In this document: piece by piece, positions 11,356 through 18,856 of the stretch
Numbering within the stretch: the first letter of the stretch is position 1
Layout: the number at the start of each line of letters is the position of its first letter
From: Actinomycetota bacterium
GTDB taxonomy: Bacteria > Actinomycetota > Actinomycetes > Actinomycetales > Microbacteriaceae
Direction of reading: 5' to 3'
Assembly: GCA_020161315.1 (NCBI GenBank)
Contig: JAIUOH010000015.1
Location: 1-64,000, forward strand
DNA length: 64,000 bases
Made by a program: the position numbers and the translations under genes
The notes under the pieces: model-generated
Told to the model about the DNA's origin: nothing
Databases searched by the model: none
What the model saw: the letters and a program-made list of their open reading frames with translations, nothing else

Positions 11356-12333
11356 ATGATGGAATTCATCGACACGATTCTCTGGCCGCTGCGATGGCTC
11401 GTTGAACTCGTGCTCTGGGCCTGGCACCAGCTCTTTACCTGGATCGGAATGGATCCCGCTTCGGGTGTGACCTGGTTGCTTGCAATCCTCGGTCTCGTTG
11501 TTGTGGTGCGCTCAGCACTTATTCCCGTTACGGTGCGCCAGATTAAGGCTCAGCGCCGCATGATGGATCTCGCTCCAGAGATGAAGAAGATCCAGGCAAA
11601 GTACAAGGGCAAGAACGACCAATTCTCGCGCGAGGCCATGAGTCGCGAGACGATGGCGCTTTACAAGAAACACGGCACCAACCCGTTCTCGTCGTGCCTG
11701 CCCATCTTGATTCAGATGCCGATCTTCTTCTCGCTCTTTGCGGTTCTGCGTAACGCGGCGGGTGCGGTCGGCAGTGGTGGCAACGGTAAGGGGCTTCCTG
11801 GCGTTGGCATGATGAACCAGGAAATGACCGACAGTTTCAACCAGGCCTCGATTTTTGGTGCGCCCCTGAAGCTCACTTTCACGCAGGGCTGGGAGTCAGG
11901 CAACTGGGTGGTCGTGGTGCTGCTCGGCGTCATCATGGTGCTCATGATCGCTTCGCAGTTCTTCACTCAGCTGCAGATCATGTCGAAGAATGTCAGCGAC
12001 GAGACGAAGGCCTCGCCGATGTACCGCCAGCAGAAGATCATGCTGTACATCATTCCGTTCGCGTTCCTCTTCTCAGGCTTCACGTTCCCCTTGGCCCTCA
12101 ACATCTACTGGTTCACCTCGAACCTGTGGACCATGGGCCAGCAGGCTATTGTAATCAACACCATGCCCACCCCGGGCAGCGAGGCATGGCGCAGCCGGCA
12201 GGCTCGCCTGAAGGCAAAGGGCAAGCTCACCGACGATGAGGTTGCCGAGATCGAACGCATTGAAGGCACCGCCCCGTCGCAGGGTCAGCGCCAGCAGCCG
12301 GTAAGCGCAAAGCGCGCCAAGAAGAAGAAGTGA
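11356..12333 (+). CDS. yidC: Membrane protein insertase YidC/Oxa1
   Basis: A 325-residue insertase of the Oxa1/YidC family, which inserts and folds inner-membrane proteins with or without SecYEG. The sequence shows the first hydrophobic segments (about 7-60), the basic hairpin RQIKAQRRMMDLAPEMKKI and the motif NPFSSCLPILIQMPIFFSL. Further helices follow at about 190-215 and 225-260, then a basic tail ending AKRAKKKK that may contact ribosomes. It lacks the large periplasmic domain of Gram-negative YidC, as expected in Gram-positives. A 4-nt GTGA overlap links it to khpB. Confidence 0.95.
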   Translation: MMEFIDTILWPLRWLVELVLWAWHQLFTWIGMDPASGVTWLLAILGLVVVVRSALIPVTVRQIKAQRRMMDLAPEMKKIQAKYKGKNDQFSREAMSRETMALYKKHGTNPFSSCLPILIQMPIFFSLFAVLRNAAGAVGSGGNGKGLPGVGMMNQEMTDSFNQASIFGAPLKLTFTQGWESGNWVVVVLLGVIMVLMIASQFFTQLQIMSKNVSDETKASPMYRQQKIMLYIIPFAFLFSGFTFPLALNIYWFTSNLWTMGQQAIVINTMPTPGSEAWRSRQARLKAKGKLTDDEVAEIERIEGTAPSQGQRQQPVSAKRAKKKK

Positions 12334-12842
12334 CGGTAGACATCATGAGCGAAGATCAGCTGAACGAATCTGCCGAGACGGCTACTCCCGATGACCTAGA
12401 GGCAGAGGGTGACCTTGCCGCAGATTACATTGAGGGTCTACTTGACCTTGCAGATCTCGACGGCGACCTCGATATCTCGGTCGCGAGCGGTCGCGCGTAT
12501 CTCTCGGTCACCGGTGGTGGCGAAGATCTCGACCGCCTCGCGATGCCCGAGACCGTGCAGGCACTGCAAGATCTGACTCGTATCGCGGTGCAGAACCAGA
12601 CCGGCCGATTCTCGCGCCTGATTCTGGATATCGGCGGCTCACGTGACGCCCGCACTATCGAGCTGCGCGCTTTTGTCGATGCGGCTATCGCGCAGATTGC
12701 CGCCGGCCGCGCCGAGGTCGAGCTTGAGCCTATGTCGTCGTACGAACGCAAGTTGGTGCACGACATCGTTGCAGACCTCGGTCACCACAGTCAGTCGCGT
12801 GGCGAGGGGCGCGATCGCCGCCTCGTCGTTACCGCGGCGTAA
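12330..12842 (+). CDS. khpB: KhpB/Jag RNA-binding protein (KH and R3H domains)
   Basis: A 170-residue protein with an acidic N-terminus, a KH-like region (about 50-120, GGSRDARTIELRAFVDAAIAQIAAG) and a C-terminal R3H domain (LEPMSSYERKLVHDIVADL, then SQSRGEGRDRRLVV). KhpB is an RNA-binding protein tied to cell growth and division in Gram-positives. A GTG start overlaps the yidC stop by 4 nt; a later ATG (MSEDQLN, 5 codons in) is possible. Position after yidC is conserved. Confidence 0.92.
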   Translation: MTVDIMSEDQLNESAETATPDDLEAEGDLAADYIEGLLDLADLDGDLDISVASGRAYLSVTGGGEDLDRLAMPETVQALQDLTRIAVQNQTGRFSRLILDIGGSRDARTIELRAFVDAAIAQIAAGRAEVELEPMSSYERKLVHDIVADLGHHSQSRGEGRDRRLVVTAA

Positions 12843-12854
12843 GACCTGCAGATC

Positions 12855-12868
12855 GTTTCACGTGAAAC
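12855..12868. promoter_or_regulatory. parS site 3 abutting the rsmG start
   Basis: GTTTCACGTGAAAC, the 14-bp core of parS, ends one base before the rsmG ATG at 12870. The flanking bases differ from the 16-bp consensus (C and C in place of T and A). It occupies the place where a ribosome binding site would be. Confidence 0.88.
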
Positions 12869-12869
12869 C

Positions 12870-13505
12870 ATGACCGATGTGCTGATCGAAACCGAGCCGG
12901 CAGCTGCCGCTGAGATCGCGGGTGACCGTATCGACGTGCTGCGCGCATTCGCGGCCGACCTCGGCGAACGCGGTGAGACTCTTGGCCTTATCGGGCCACT
13001 TGAGCCACCGCGCCTGTGGACAAGGCACCTGCTCAACAGCGCGATCCTCGCCCCCCTCATCGAACCCGGTGCCAGCGTCGCCGACATCGGAACCGGTGGC
13101 GGAATGCCCGGTCTTGTGCTCGCAATTGTCAGGCAAGACGCGACCTTTAAGCTGATCGAGCCGATGGAACGACGCTGCGCGTGGTTGAACGAACAGGTCG
13201 ACAGGCTTGGTCTCGAGAACGTCGAAGTGAAGCGCGGTCGCGCAGAGGAATTTCATGACGCATTTGAGGTGGATCAGCTCACCGCGCGAGCAGTGACCGC
13301 CTTGCGCAAGCTGGTGCCGCTCGCGGCGCCGCTGCTGCGCGACGGCGGCGAGCTACTGCTCCTTAAGGGCAATTCGGTGCAGGGAGAGATCGACGCCGCC
13401 GAAAAGGTGCTGCGCAAGTACAAGGTGCGAGACATCAGTACCCAGGTACTCGGCGAAGGCCTGCTCGCCGAGGCGACTAGAGTATTTAGAGCGCGGGTGA
13501 GGTAA
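12870..13505 (+). CDS. rsmG: 16S rRNA m7G527 methyltransferase RsmG
   Basis: A 211-residue SAM-dependent methyltransferase that modifies G527 of 16S rRNA. The SAM-binding motif is VADIGTGGGMPGLVLAI (about 70-86); KLIEPMERRCAWL and RGRAEE follow, and the substrate-side motif TARAVTALRKLVPLA is present. Length and order match the family. No clear ribosome binding site is visible because a parS site fills the 14 bases before the ATG. Confidence 0.95.
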   Translation: MTDVLIETEPAAAAEIAGDRIDVLRAFAADLGERGETLGLIGPLEPPRLWTRHLLNSAILAPLIEPGASVADIGTGGGMPGLVLAIVRQDATFKLIEPMERRCAWLNEQVDRLGLENVEVKRGRAEEFHDAFEVDQLTARAVTALRKLVPLAAPLLRDGGELLLLKGNSVQGEIDAAEKVLRKYKVRDISTQVLGEGLLAEATRVFRARVR

Positions 13506-13539
13506 ACCCCCGCGAAAACCGCTGCAGCTGAAGGATCCG

Positions 13540-14439
13540 ATGACCGACACCGAGAACGCACTGGTGGGCAACCACCTAGTCGACAAGGTTCGCCGCCGCC
13601 GCATCCTTGAGGCGAACGCGTCACCACTTCCGACCGAGACCCGTGTAATCACTGTCTCGAACCAGAAGGGCGGGGTCGGTAAGACCACGACCACCGTCAA
13701 TCTGGCGTCTGCGCTCGCCCGCCGCGGCGCGAACGTGCTGGTCATTGATCTTGACCCGCAGGGTAATGCGTCAACCGCACTCGGAGTGGCGCATCGACCC
13801 GAGAACACCAGCATCTATGAGGTGTTGCTCGGCGACCAGACTATGCACGAGGCACTGCAGCAGAGCACCGATCACGAGAACCTGTTTTGCGTGCCCTCGA
13901 CCATCAACCTTGCCGGCGCAGAGATTGAGCTTGTCTCGCTGGTCGCCCGTGAGCAGCGACTGCGCACCGCGCTCGAGAGCTTCTTGCAAGAGTCAGAACG
14001 TGAGTTTCACTACGTCTTTATTGACTGCCCGCCATCGCTCGGCTTGCTCACCGTCAACGCGTTCGTCGCCGCGCGTGAGGTATTGATTCCGATTCAGTGC
14101 GAGTACTACGCGCTCGAGGGTTTGAGTCAGTTGCTGGGCAACATTCAGCTGATTCAGAAGCACCTCAACCCGGCGCTTCGCGTTTCTACGATTCTGCTGA
14201 CAATGTACGACGCGCGCACAAACCTCGCGCACGAAGTGGCTGCCGAGGTGCGCGAGCACTTTCCGTCTGAGACTCTCGCGGCCGTGATTCCACGTTCGGT
14301 GCGCGTCTCTGAAGCACCGAGCTACGGTCAGACGGTGCATGCCTACGACCCCGCGTCGATCGGTGCGCTCGCCTATCTCGAGGCGGCAGCTGAGATTGCG
14401 CTGCGCGAACACACTACGAACACAAACGAAGGAGCCTAA
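13540..14439 (+). CDS. parA: Chromosome partitioning ATPase ParA/Soj
   Basis: A 299-residue deviant-Walker ATPase. Walker A is SNQKGGVGKTTTTVNLA (about 42-58), followed by IDLDPQGNAST and FIDCPPSLGLLTVNAF (Walker B). An N-terminal extension of about 35 residues precedes the ATPase domain, usual in Actinobacteria. It works with ParB and parS to segregate origins. parB begins 3 bp after its stop. Confidence 0.96.
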   Translation: MTDTENALVGNHLVDKVRRRRILEANASPLPTETRVITVSNQKGGVGKTTTTVNLASALARRGANVLVIDLDPQGNASTALGVAHRPENTSIYEVLLGDQTMHEALQQSTDHENLFCVPSTINLAGAEIELVSLVAREQRLRTALESFLQESEREFHYVFIDCPPSLGLLTVNAFVAAREVLIPIQCEYYALEGLSQLLGNIQLIQKHLNPALRVSTILLTMYDARTNLAHEVAAEVREHFPSETLAAVIPRSVRVSEAPSYGQTVHAYDPASIGALAYLEAAAEIALREHTTNTNEGA

Positions 14440-14442
14440 GAG

Positions 14443-15483
14443 ATGGCGACGAAGAAGCGCGGCGGCCTTGGCCGCGGAATCGGCGCATTGATTCCGCAGG
14501 CGAGTGAGGGCGAACGCCCCGTCGACGTGTTCTTTCCGAACCGCACTCAGGCGACTGACGCCGCGTCAGCCGTGACGTCGACCCTTTCGGCTGCCTCAGA
14601 GGACGACATCACGGCGAGCAACGCCTCAACCGAAGGCGCCGAGTTGCGCGAGGTGCCGGGCGCACGACTCACTCGCCTGAAGCTCAGCGAGATTGTGCCG
14701 AACCGTGTGCAGCCGCGCACCGAGTTCGACGAAGAAGCGCTCGAAGAGCTGACCCACTCGATTCGCGAGTTTGGCGTGTTTCAGCCGGTTGTGGTGCGCG
14801 AAATCGAACCAAAACCGAAGAAGGGTCAGCCGCGCTACGAACTCATCATGGGTGAACGCCGCTTCCGTGCGAGTGGTCGTGCCGGTCTCGAAGACATTCC
14901 TGCGATCGTTCGTTCGACCGCAGACGAGCACATGCTGCGCGACGCGCTGCTCGAGAACCTGCACCGCGCGCAGCTGAACCCGCTCGAAGAGGCGTCGGCC
15001 TACCAGCAGCTGCTTGCAGACTTCGGCATCACGCAGGAGCAACTGGCGACCCGCATAGGCCGCTCGCGCCCCCAGATTTCGAACACGATTCGCCTGCTGA
15101 AGCTGCCTGAACCAGTGCAGGCGCGCGTCGCAGCGGGAGTGCTCTCGGCGGGTCACGCTCGCGCGATCCTCTCGCTAGACGGTGAGACTGGCAGCGCAGA
15201 GGCGATGCAGCGCCTCGCCGACAAGATTGTCAACGAGGGTCTTTCGGTGCGAGCCGCCGAGGCCGCAGCCGGCGAGCTACCAAAACCCGGCAAGGGTAAA
15301 AAGCCTCGCCCCGGCGGGGTGCAGGCGCAGCTCGACGCGATTGCAGAGCGCCTCGGTGATCGCTTCGACACGCGGGTGCACGTCAAGCTCGGCGCCAAGA
15401 AGGGCCAGGTCACGATCGACTTCGCGACGATCGCAGACCTGAAGCGCATTCTCGATGAGCTGGGTGATCCGGGCTTCAACTGA
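14443..15483 (+). CDS. parB: Chromosome partitioning protein ParB
   Basis: A 346-residue ParB. The N-terminal CTPase domain carries GERRFRASGRAG (about 137-148), including the R-box. The helix-turn-helix FGITQEQLATRIGRSRPQISNTIRLL reads parS. A linker and C-terminal dimerisation region end in IDFATIADLKRILDEL. The N-terminus KKRGGLGRGIGALI is the ParA-stimulating segment. AAGGAGCCTAAG provides a ribosome binding site. Confidence 0.96.
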   Translation: MATKKRGGLGRGIGALIPQASEGERPVDVFFPNRTQATDAASAVTSTLSAASEDDITASNASTEGAELREVPGARLTRLKLSEIVPNRVQPRTEFDEEALEELTHSIREFGVFQPVVVREIEPKPKKGQPRYELIMGERRFRASGRAGLEDIPAIVRSTADEHMLRDALLENLHRAQLNPLEEASAYQQLLADFGITQEQLATRIGRSRPQISNTIRLLKLPEPVQARVAAGVLSAGHARAILSLDGETGSAEAMQRLADKIVNEGLSVRAAEAAAGELPKPGKGKKPRPGGVQAQLDAIAERLGDRFDTRVHVKLGAKKGQVTIDFATIADLKRILDELGDPGFN

Positions 15484-15492
15484 GGCGATCGG

Positions 15493-15555
15493 TCATGGGT
15501 ATACCGTCTCTGTCCAAGTGATGGTCTGACTGGTTGTGTCACAAACGTCGGTCAA
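15493..15555 (-). pseudogene. Orphan C-terminal tail of a WXG100-locus protein
   Basis: Immediately after the lipoprotein gene, in another frame, 20 codons end in TSQTITWTETVYP and a stop. This matches the end of the 374-residue protein encoded at 17193-18317 (TTEQAIIWTETIYP, stop) and resembles the end of the one at 42402-43487 (TQQTIVWTEIIRMPQ). No upstream domain is present, so it looks like a stranded 3' fragment. A translated micro-ORF starting at the overlapping TTG cannot be excluded. Confidence 0.65.
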
Positions 15556-16019
15556 GCAGGGCTCCCGTTTTCTGAATCGCAGCTTTGAGCGAGTTCGACG
15601 GCTTGGGGCCAGGAGAGTAGGGCATCGCCCCAGAGAGTTCTGTCTTGAATGCCGAGTTCTGAAAAGTATGGGTCATCAGCCAGTAACACCCGGTCATCGT
15701 TTGACATGAGCCCGATCGAAAGCGTGTCAATCTCGATGGGCATCGTGCTCACAATGGCCTTGATAGAGCTGCAGAGCATTGGGGCGGTGAAGACTTCTTC
15801 ATCGACCGAAAGCCCAACTCTCAGCTCTCGTTGCTTGCTGTCTATGAACCCAGCAGTGACGTTGGTTACTCCCGGTGCTCCTGCGAGTTCAACTATCTCG
15901 CGAAGTTGCGCGTCGCGCAGGGCACGATCTTTTGGGGTCTGTGTGAGCGCAGCACACCCGGCGGTGGAGAGAACGACGATTGCAAGCATGGGTAGCGAGG
16001 CTCGTGTGAAGGGCTTCAA
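15552..16019 (-). CDS. Lipoprotein, paralogue A of a local family
   Basis: A 155-residue predicted lipoprotein with an N-terminal hydrophobic segment ending in VLSTAGCAAL (lipobox cysteine about 23). The rest is a small soluble domain with no family I recognise. It is a close paralogue of the gene at 16557-17024, with conserved blocks VELAGAPGVT, GLSVDEEVFTA and MPIEIDTLS. The second TTG (16019) is chosen because GATGAG lies 6 nt upstream; a TTG two codons earlier is possible. Downstream of a WXG100-like gene, it could be a partner or immunity protein, but nothing in it proves that. Confidence 0.75.
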   Translation of the reverse strand: MKPFTRASLPMLAIVVLSTAGCAALTQTPKDRALRDAQLREIVELAGAPGVTNVTAGFIDSKQRELRVGLSVDEEVFTAPMLCSSIKAIVSTMPIEIDTLSIGLMSNDDRVLLADDPYFSELGIQDRTLWGDALLSWPQAVELAQSCDSENGSPA

Positions 16020-16061
16020 TTTCAACTCATCTCTGTCAGGGCATTTACCCGTTCTCGTGGT

Positions 16062-16506
16062 TCACTCGTACCGTTTTGCGGCCAACTCGGCTTCACTCCA
16101 ATCAACGATTAGCCTTCCACGCGGTTCATCGACCAGGGGCACCTCAAGTTCTTCGAGAAGTGTTCGCGCGTTTGTTGGTGACGAATCAATTGAAGAGAAC
16201 CTCAGGTCGAGTTCACCGACATGGAAGGGCACCCGTAACACAAGCGCCCGAATCGTGTGGCATAGGGCGGATGCGTTGAAAGTGCTGCTGTCGACGTAGA
16301 AGACCCATTGTGAGCTCGACGTCGGCATCAGCAAAGACTGTCAGGTTCGCATCAAGCACCGAGGGCTGACCTGCAGCGATCACGGCATCCCTTGCTCCGG
16401 AGTCTTCGAGTCGTTGTTCATGCTGAGAAAAGTTCACACCACATCCGGTGAGTGAAAAGATCAAAACGCCTGCGAGCATGCAAGCGGCAAAATTGCTGTG
16501 TTTCAT
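16062..16506 (-). pseudogene. Frameshifted lipoprotein, paralogue B
   Basis: The first frame starts MKHSNFAACMLAGVLIFS with lipobox SLTGC and runs to DADVELTMGL. At about 16296-16303 homology moves to the next frame (YVDSSTFNASALCHTIRALV, then LLEELEVPLVDEPRGRLIVD), which ends in a stop at 16062. Aligned to paralogue A, MGL should be followed directly by YVD, so one extra base (in GGTCTTCTAC) disrupts the gene. It is more diverged than the two flanking A copies. A sequencing error would make it intact. Confidence 0.78.
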
Positions 16507-16560
16507 GGGTACATCTGGGCAGATGATGGTCTGACTGGTTGCGTCACAAACGTCGGTCAA
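16506..16560 (-). pseudogene. Second orphan tail fragment
   Basis: After the second lipoprotein copy, the frame reading LTDVCDATSQTIICPDVP corresponds to the stranded tail at 15493-15555, but the conserved Trp is replaced by Cys, WTETVYP is lost, and the frame runs into the MKHSN start of paralogue B. It is part of the duplicated DNA shared by both lipoprotein ends. Confidence 0.55.
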
Positions 16561-17024
16561 GCATGGCTCCCGTTTTCTGAATCGCAGTTTTGAGCGAGTT
16601 CGACGGCTTGGGGCCAGGAGAGTAGGGCATCGCCCCATTCATTCCTGTCTTGAATGCCGAGTTCTGAAAAGTATTCATCTCGGGGCAGCAACACCCGGTC
16701 ATCGTTTGATATGAGCCCAACCGAAAGCGTGTCAATCTCGATGGGCATCGTGCTCACGGTTGCTTTGATAGATTCGCAGAGCATCGAGGCGGTGAAGACT
16801 TCTTCATCGACCGAAAGCCCAATTCCCAGCTCTCGTTCCTTACTGTCAATGAACCCATACGTCACGCTGGTCACTCCCGGTGCTCCTGCGAGTTCAACTA
16901 TCTCGAGAAGATGCGCGTCTCGTATGGCACGCTCGTTTGGAGTCAGTGTGAGCGCAGCACACCCGGCGGTGGAGAGAACGACGATTGCAAGCATGGGGAG
17001 CGAGGCTCGTGTGAAGTTCTTCAA
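16557..17024 (-). CDS. Lipoprotein, paralogue A'
   Basis: A 155-residue predicted lipoprotein, strongly similar to the 15552-16019 gene along its length (hydrophobic leader NFTRASLPMLAIVVLSTAGC, then VELAGAPGVTSVTYGFIDSK). A TTG start at 17024 is chosen because AGAAGGAG lies 7 nt upstream. It follows the WXG100-like gene by about 170 bp in the same direction. DNA around its 3' end is nearly identical to the corresponding part of the first copy, showing recent duplication or gene conversion. Function unknown. Confidence 0.78.
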   Translation of the reverse strand: MKNFTRASLPMLAIVVLSTAGCAALTLTPNERAIRDAHLLEIVELAGAPGVTSVTYGFIDSKERELGIGLSVDEEVFTASMLCESIKATVSTMPIEIDTLSVGLISNDDRVLLPRDEYFSELGIQDRNEWGDALLSWPQAVELAQNCDSENGSHA

Positions 17025-17192
17025 TTCCAAACTCCTTCTGTTCGGGTAGGTCAACCGTCGCTGAGTAAGATGCGGCCGGGCTTTTGCAGCAGTTACCACT
17101 CAAGTTGTTTGTTATCGGATGAAGCCTTCGCATGCCCGGCACGGGAGGATTCTGCGGCTCGGTAGGGGTTCGATACCCTCTGAAGCAATATG

Positions 17193-18317
17193 TTAGGGAT
17201 AGATTGTTTCGGTCCAGATAATCGCTTGCTCGGTGGTCGTGCCGAAGCCGGTATTCTTAGCCACATCATTCCAGAACGAGCCGACCGAGTCTTTGTACCA
17301 GTCTTCGTAGCCGATTTTCGGAATGCGGGTCGCAGACTCGAGCGACGACTTGTTTAGCACCGTGATATTGACCTCGTAGCTCCCGTCGGGATTCACACCA
17401 ATCACTGTGACCTCTGCGACGTGTGACCCGAGGTAGGTCACCGCAAGATTGCCCGTGAGCCCACCGGTGAGAAGCGTCGAGTAGTCGATGACGTACTTGC
17501 CGACACCCTCGACTCCACCCAAGCTGTAGACGTTGTTGATATCCGAATAGAGCACACTACTCTCTGTCGCAGAAGAGTCGCCAACCTGCAGCTTTCCATC
17601 TCGCGCGAGTTGATGCAGATCAGCCCGCATTCGGTCGTAAAACGGGTGCGAGCGCAGCAACTCGGTGAATGCGTCTCCCTCGCGAAAGAACCTTCTGTTT
17701 TCTCCTCCTTTTCCAAGCCACTCCGCTCCGAGCTGCCACGGTGTAAGGCGGCGCTCTGCGCGGTCTTCTGGATAGTCGGGAATCGAATCAGGTTTTGCCC
17801 CGGCAGGTACTTCGATCTTCGCGGCCTCGCCGAGCAGGCGCTCGGCCGCAGCACTGAGCGACGCACAGAGGCGAACGATCGCCTCGATCGCCTCGCGTTC
17901 GCGTTTGTTTTGCAGCGTCGCACCGAGAAACGCAACGCCCGCAGCGCCGGTGAACGAGCCTGCGGGGCCGAGCAGCACAAGGCCGCCGGCAAGCAGCTCG
18001 GCGACGACTTGCGGCGGCACGTCGACGGAAGGTAGCGAGGCGAAGTCATCTCGGGCGCGCGCCAGAGCGAGGTTTGCATCATCGATAGCGAACGCAGCAA
18101 ACCGAACAGCATCACCGTTCAGCACCGCGCGGAATCGCAATTTGTGCGCCTGCGCCGCCGCTGCTGCGCCAGTGAGACCTCCGAGGCCGACATCGCCTTC
18201 CACTCGCGAATAGCGCTCCGATGCGCTCTCGAGCGCGTCAGCCAGAGCGACGCTCTCGGCCGAGAGAAGATACGGTGAGGCCTGCGCCGCTCTTCTCAGC
18301 TCCTCATACGCGCTCAA
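17193..18317 (-). CDS. WXG100-like secreted-protein candidate (locus 1)
   Basis: A 374-residue protein. The N-terminal half is a helical hairpin of ESX/WXG100 type in which the turn is GLGGLTGAAAAAQ (44-56) instead of W-x-G. A hydrophobic Gly-rich segment follows (about 107-135). The C-terminal domain (about 205-374) contains RRFFREGDAFTELLR (208-222), LGSHVAEVTV, SATRIP and the ending QAIIWTETIYP. That domain recurs in the protein at 42402-43487. A TTG start at 18317 with GGAGGG upstream overlaps the preceding gene by 4 nt. No catalytic motif is recognised; an effector or toxin role is inference from architecture. Confidence 0.7.
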   Translation of the reverse strand: MSAYEELRRAAQASPYLLSAESVALADALESASERYSRVEGDVGLGGLTGAAAAAQAHKLRFRAVLNGDAVRFAAFAIDDANLALARARDDFASLPSVDVPPQVVAELLAGGLVLLGPAGSFTGAAGVAFLGATLQNKREREAIEAIVRLCASLSAAAERLLGEAAKIEVPAGAKPDSIPDYPEDRAERRLTPWQLGAEWLGKGGENRRFFREGDAFTELLRSHPFYDRMRADLHQLARDGKLQVGDSSATESSVLYSDINNVYSLGGVEGVGKYVIDYSTLLTGGLTGNLAVTYLGSHVAEVTVIGVNPDGSYEVNITVLNKSSLESATRIPKIGYEDWYKDSVGSFWNDVAKNTGFGTTTEQAIIWTETIYP

Positions 18318-18664
18318 TTCAAACCCTCCTCGCCCTGCGTGCCGATGGCGCCCGCGGCCCACTCAGCCGCGATCTCTGCGACGAGCTGTTCTGCCGCAGC
18401 GTCGGCCGCACCGAGACTCTCTGCCGAGTCCAGCAGGTTTCGCGAGAACGTCAGTGCCTGCAGCGACGAACCGTTTGCCAACCTGGCGGTCGTCCAAGCG
18501 AACTGGTGCAGCGCCCGGTCGAATACTTCTGTTGAGGGCAAGCCGACGCGGTTCGGTTCACGAAACGCAAACTGATGATCGATCAGCGTATCGCCCGATT
18601 CGGCAGTTGAGGTGATGTGCTCAGAAACGAGCCCCGGATCTATGAAGATGCGGCTCTGGGACAT
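18314..18664 (-). CDS. Small helical partner protein (locus 1)
   Basis: A 116-residue, largely helical protein (VFDRALHQFAWTTARLANG, then LLDSAESLGAADAAAEQLVAEI) that resembles small ESX-type helper proteins, though I cannot assign a family. The ATG at 18664 (MSQSRIFID) has GAAAGG upstream. Its end overlaps the large WXG100-like gene by 4 nt (TTGA), so the two are translated together. A similarly placed small gene precedes the large gene of locus 2. Confidence 0.65.
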   Translation of the reverse strand: MSQSRIFIDPGLVSEHITSTAESGDTLIDHQFAFREPNRVGLPSTEVFDRALHQFAWTTARLANGSSLQALTFSRNLLDSAESLGAADAAAEQLVAEIAAEWAAGAIGTQGEEGLN

Positions 18665-18856
18665 GCTGTGCCTTTCTCGTTGCCCCCTATGTGGTCTCCC
18701 CTGCTCTGATCGTACTGCTTGATCGGGCGTCCCCACGCCATGCGAGCTACGCTGAGACTACAAGCGAGGAGCCGCCCGGCGGCTCGACGGCTCGATGACC
18801 GGTGCTTTCGAGCACTAGAATCTTGCGGAACGCAGACGACGCATGAAGGAGTGCAG

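Noticed and set aside
17125..17190. GGGGTTCGATACCC resembling a tRNA T-arm
   Set aside because: No matching acceptor, D- or anticodon arms; the T-stem itself is imperfect.
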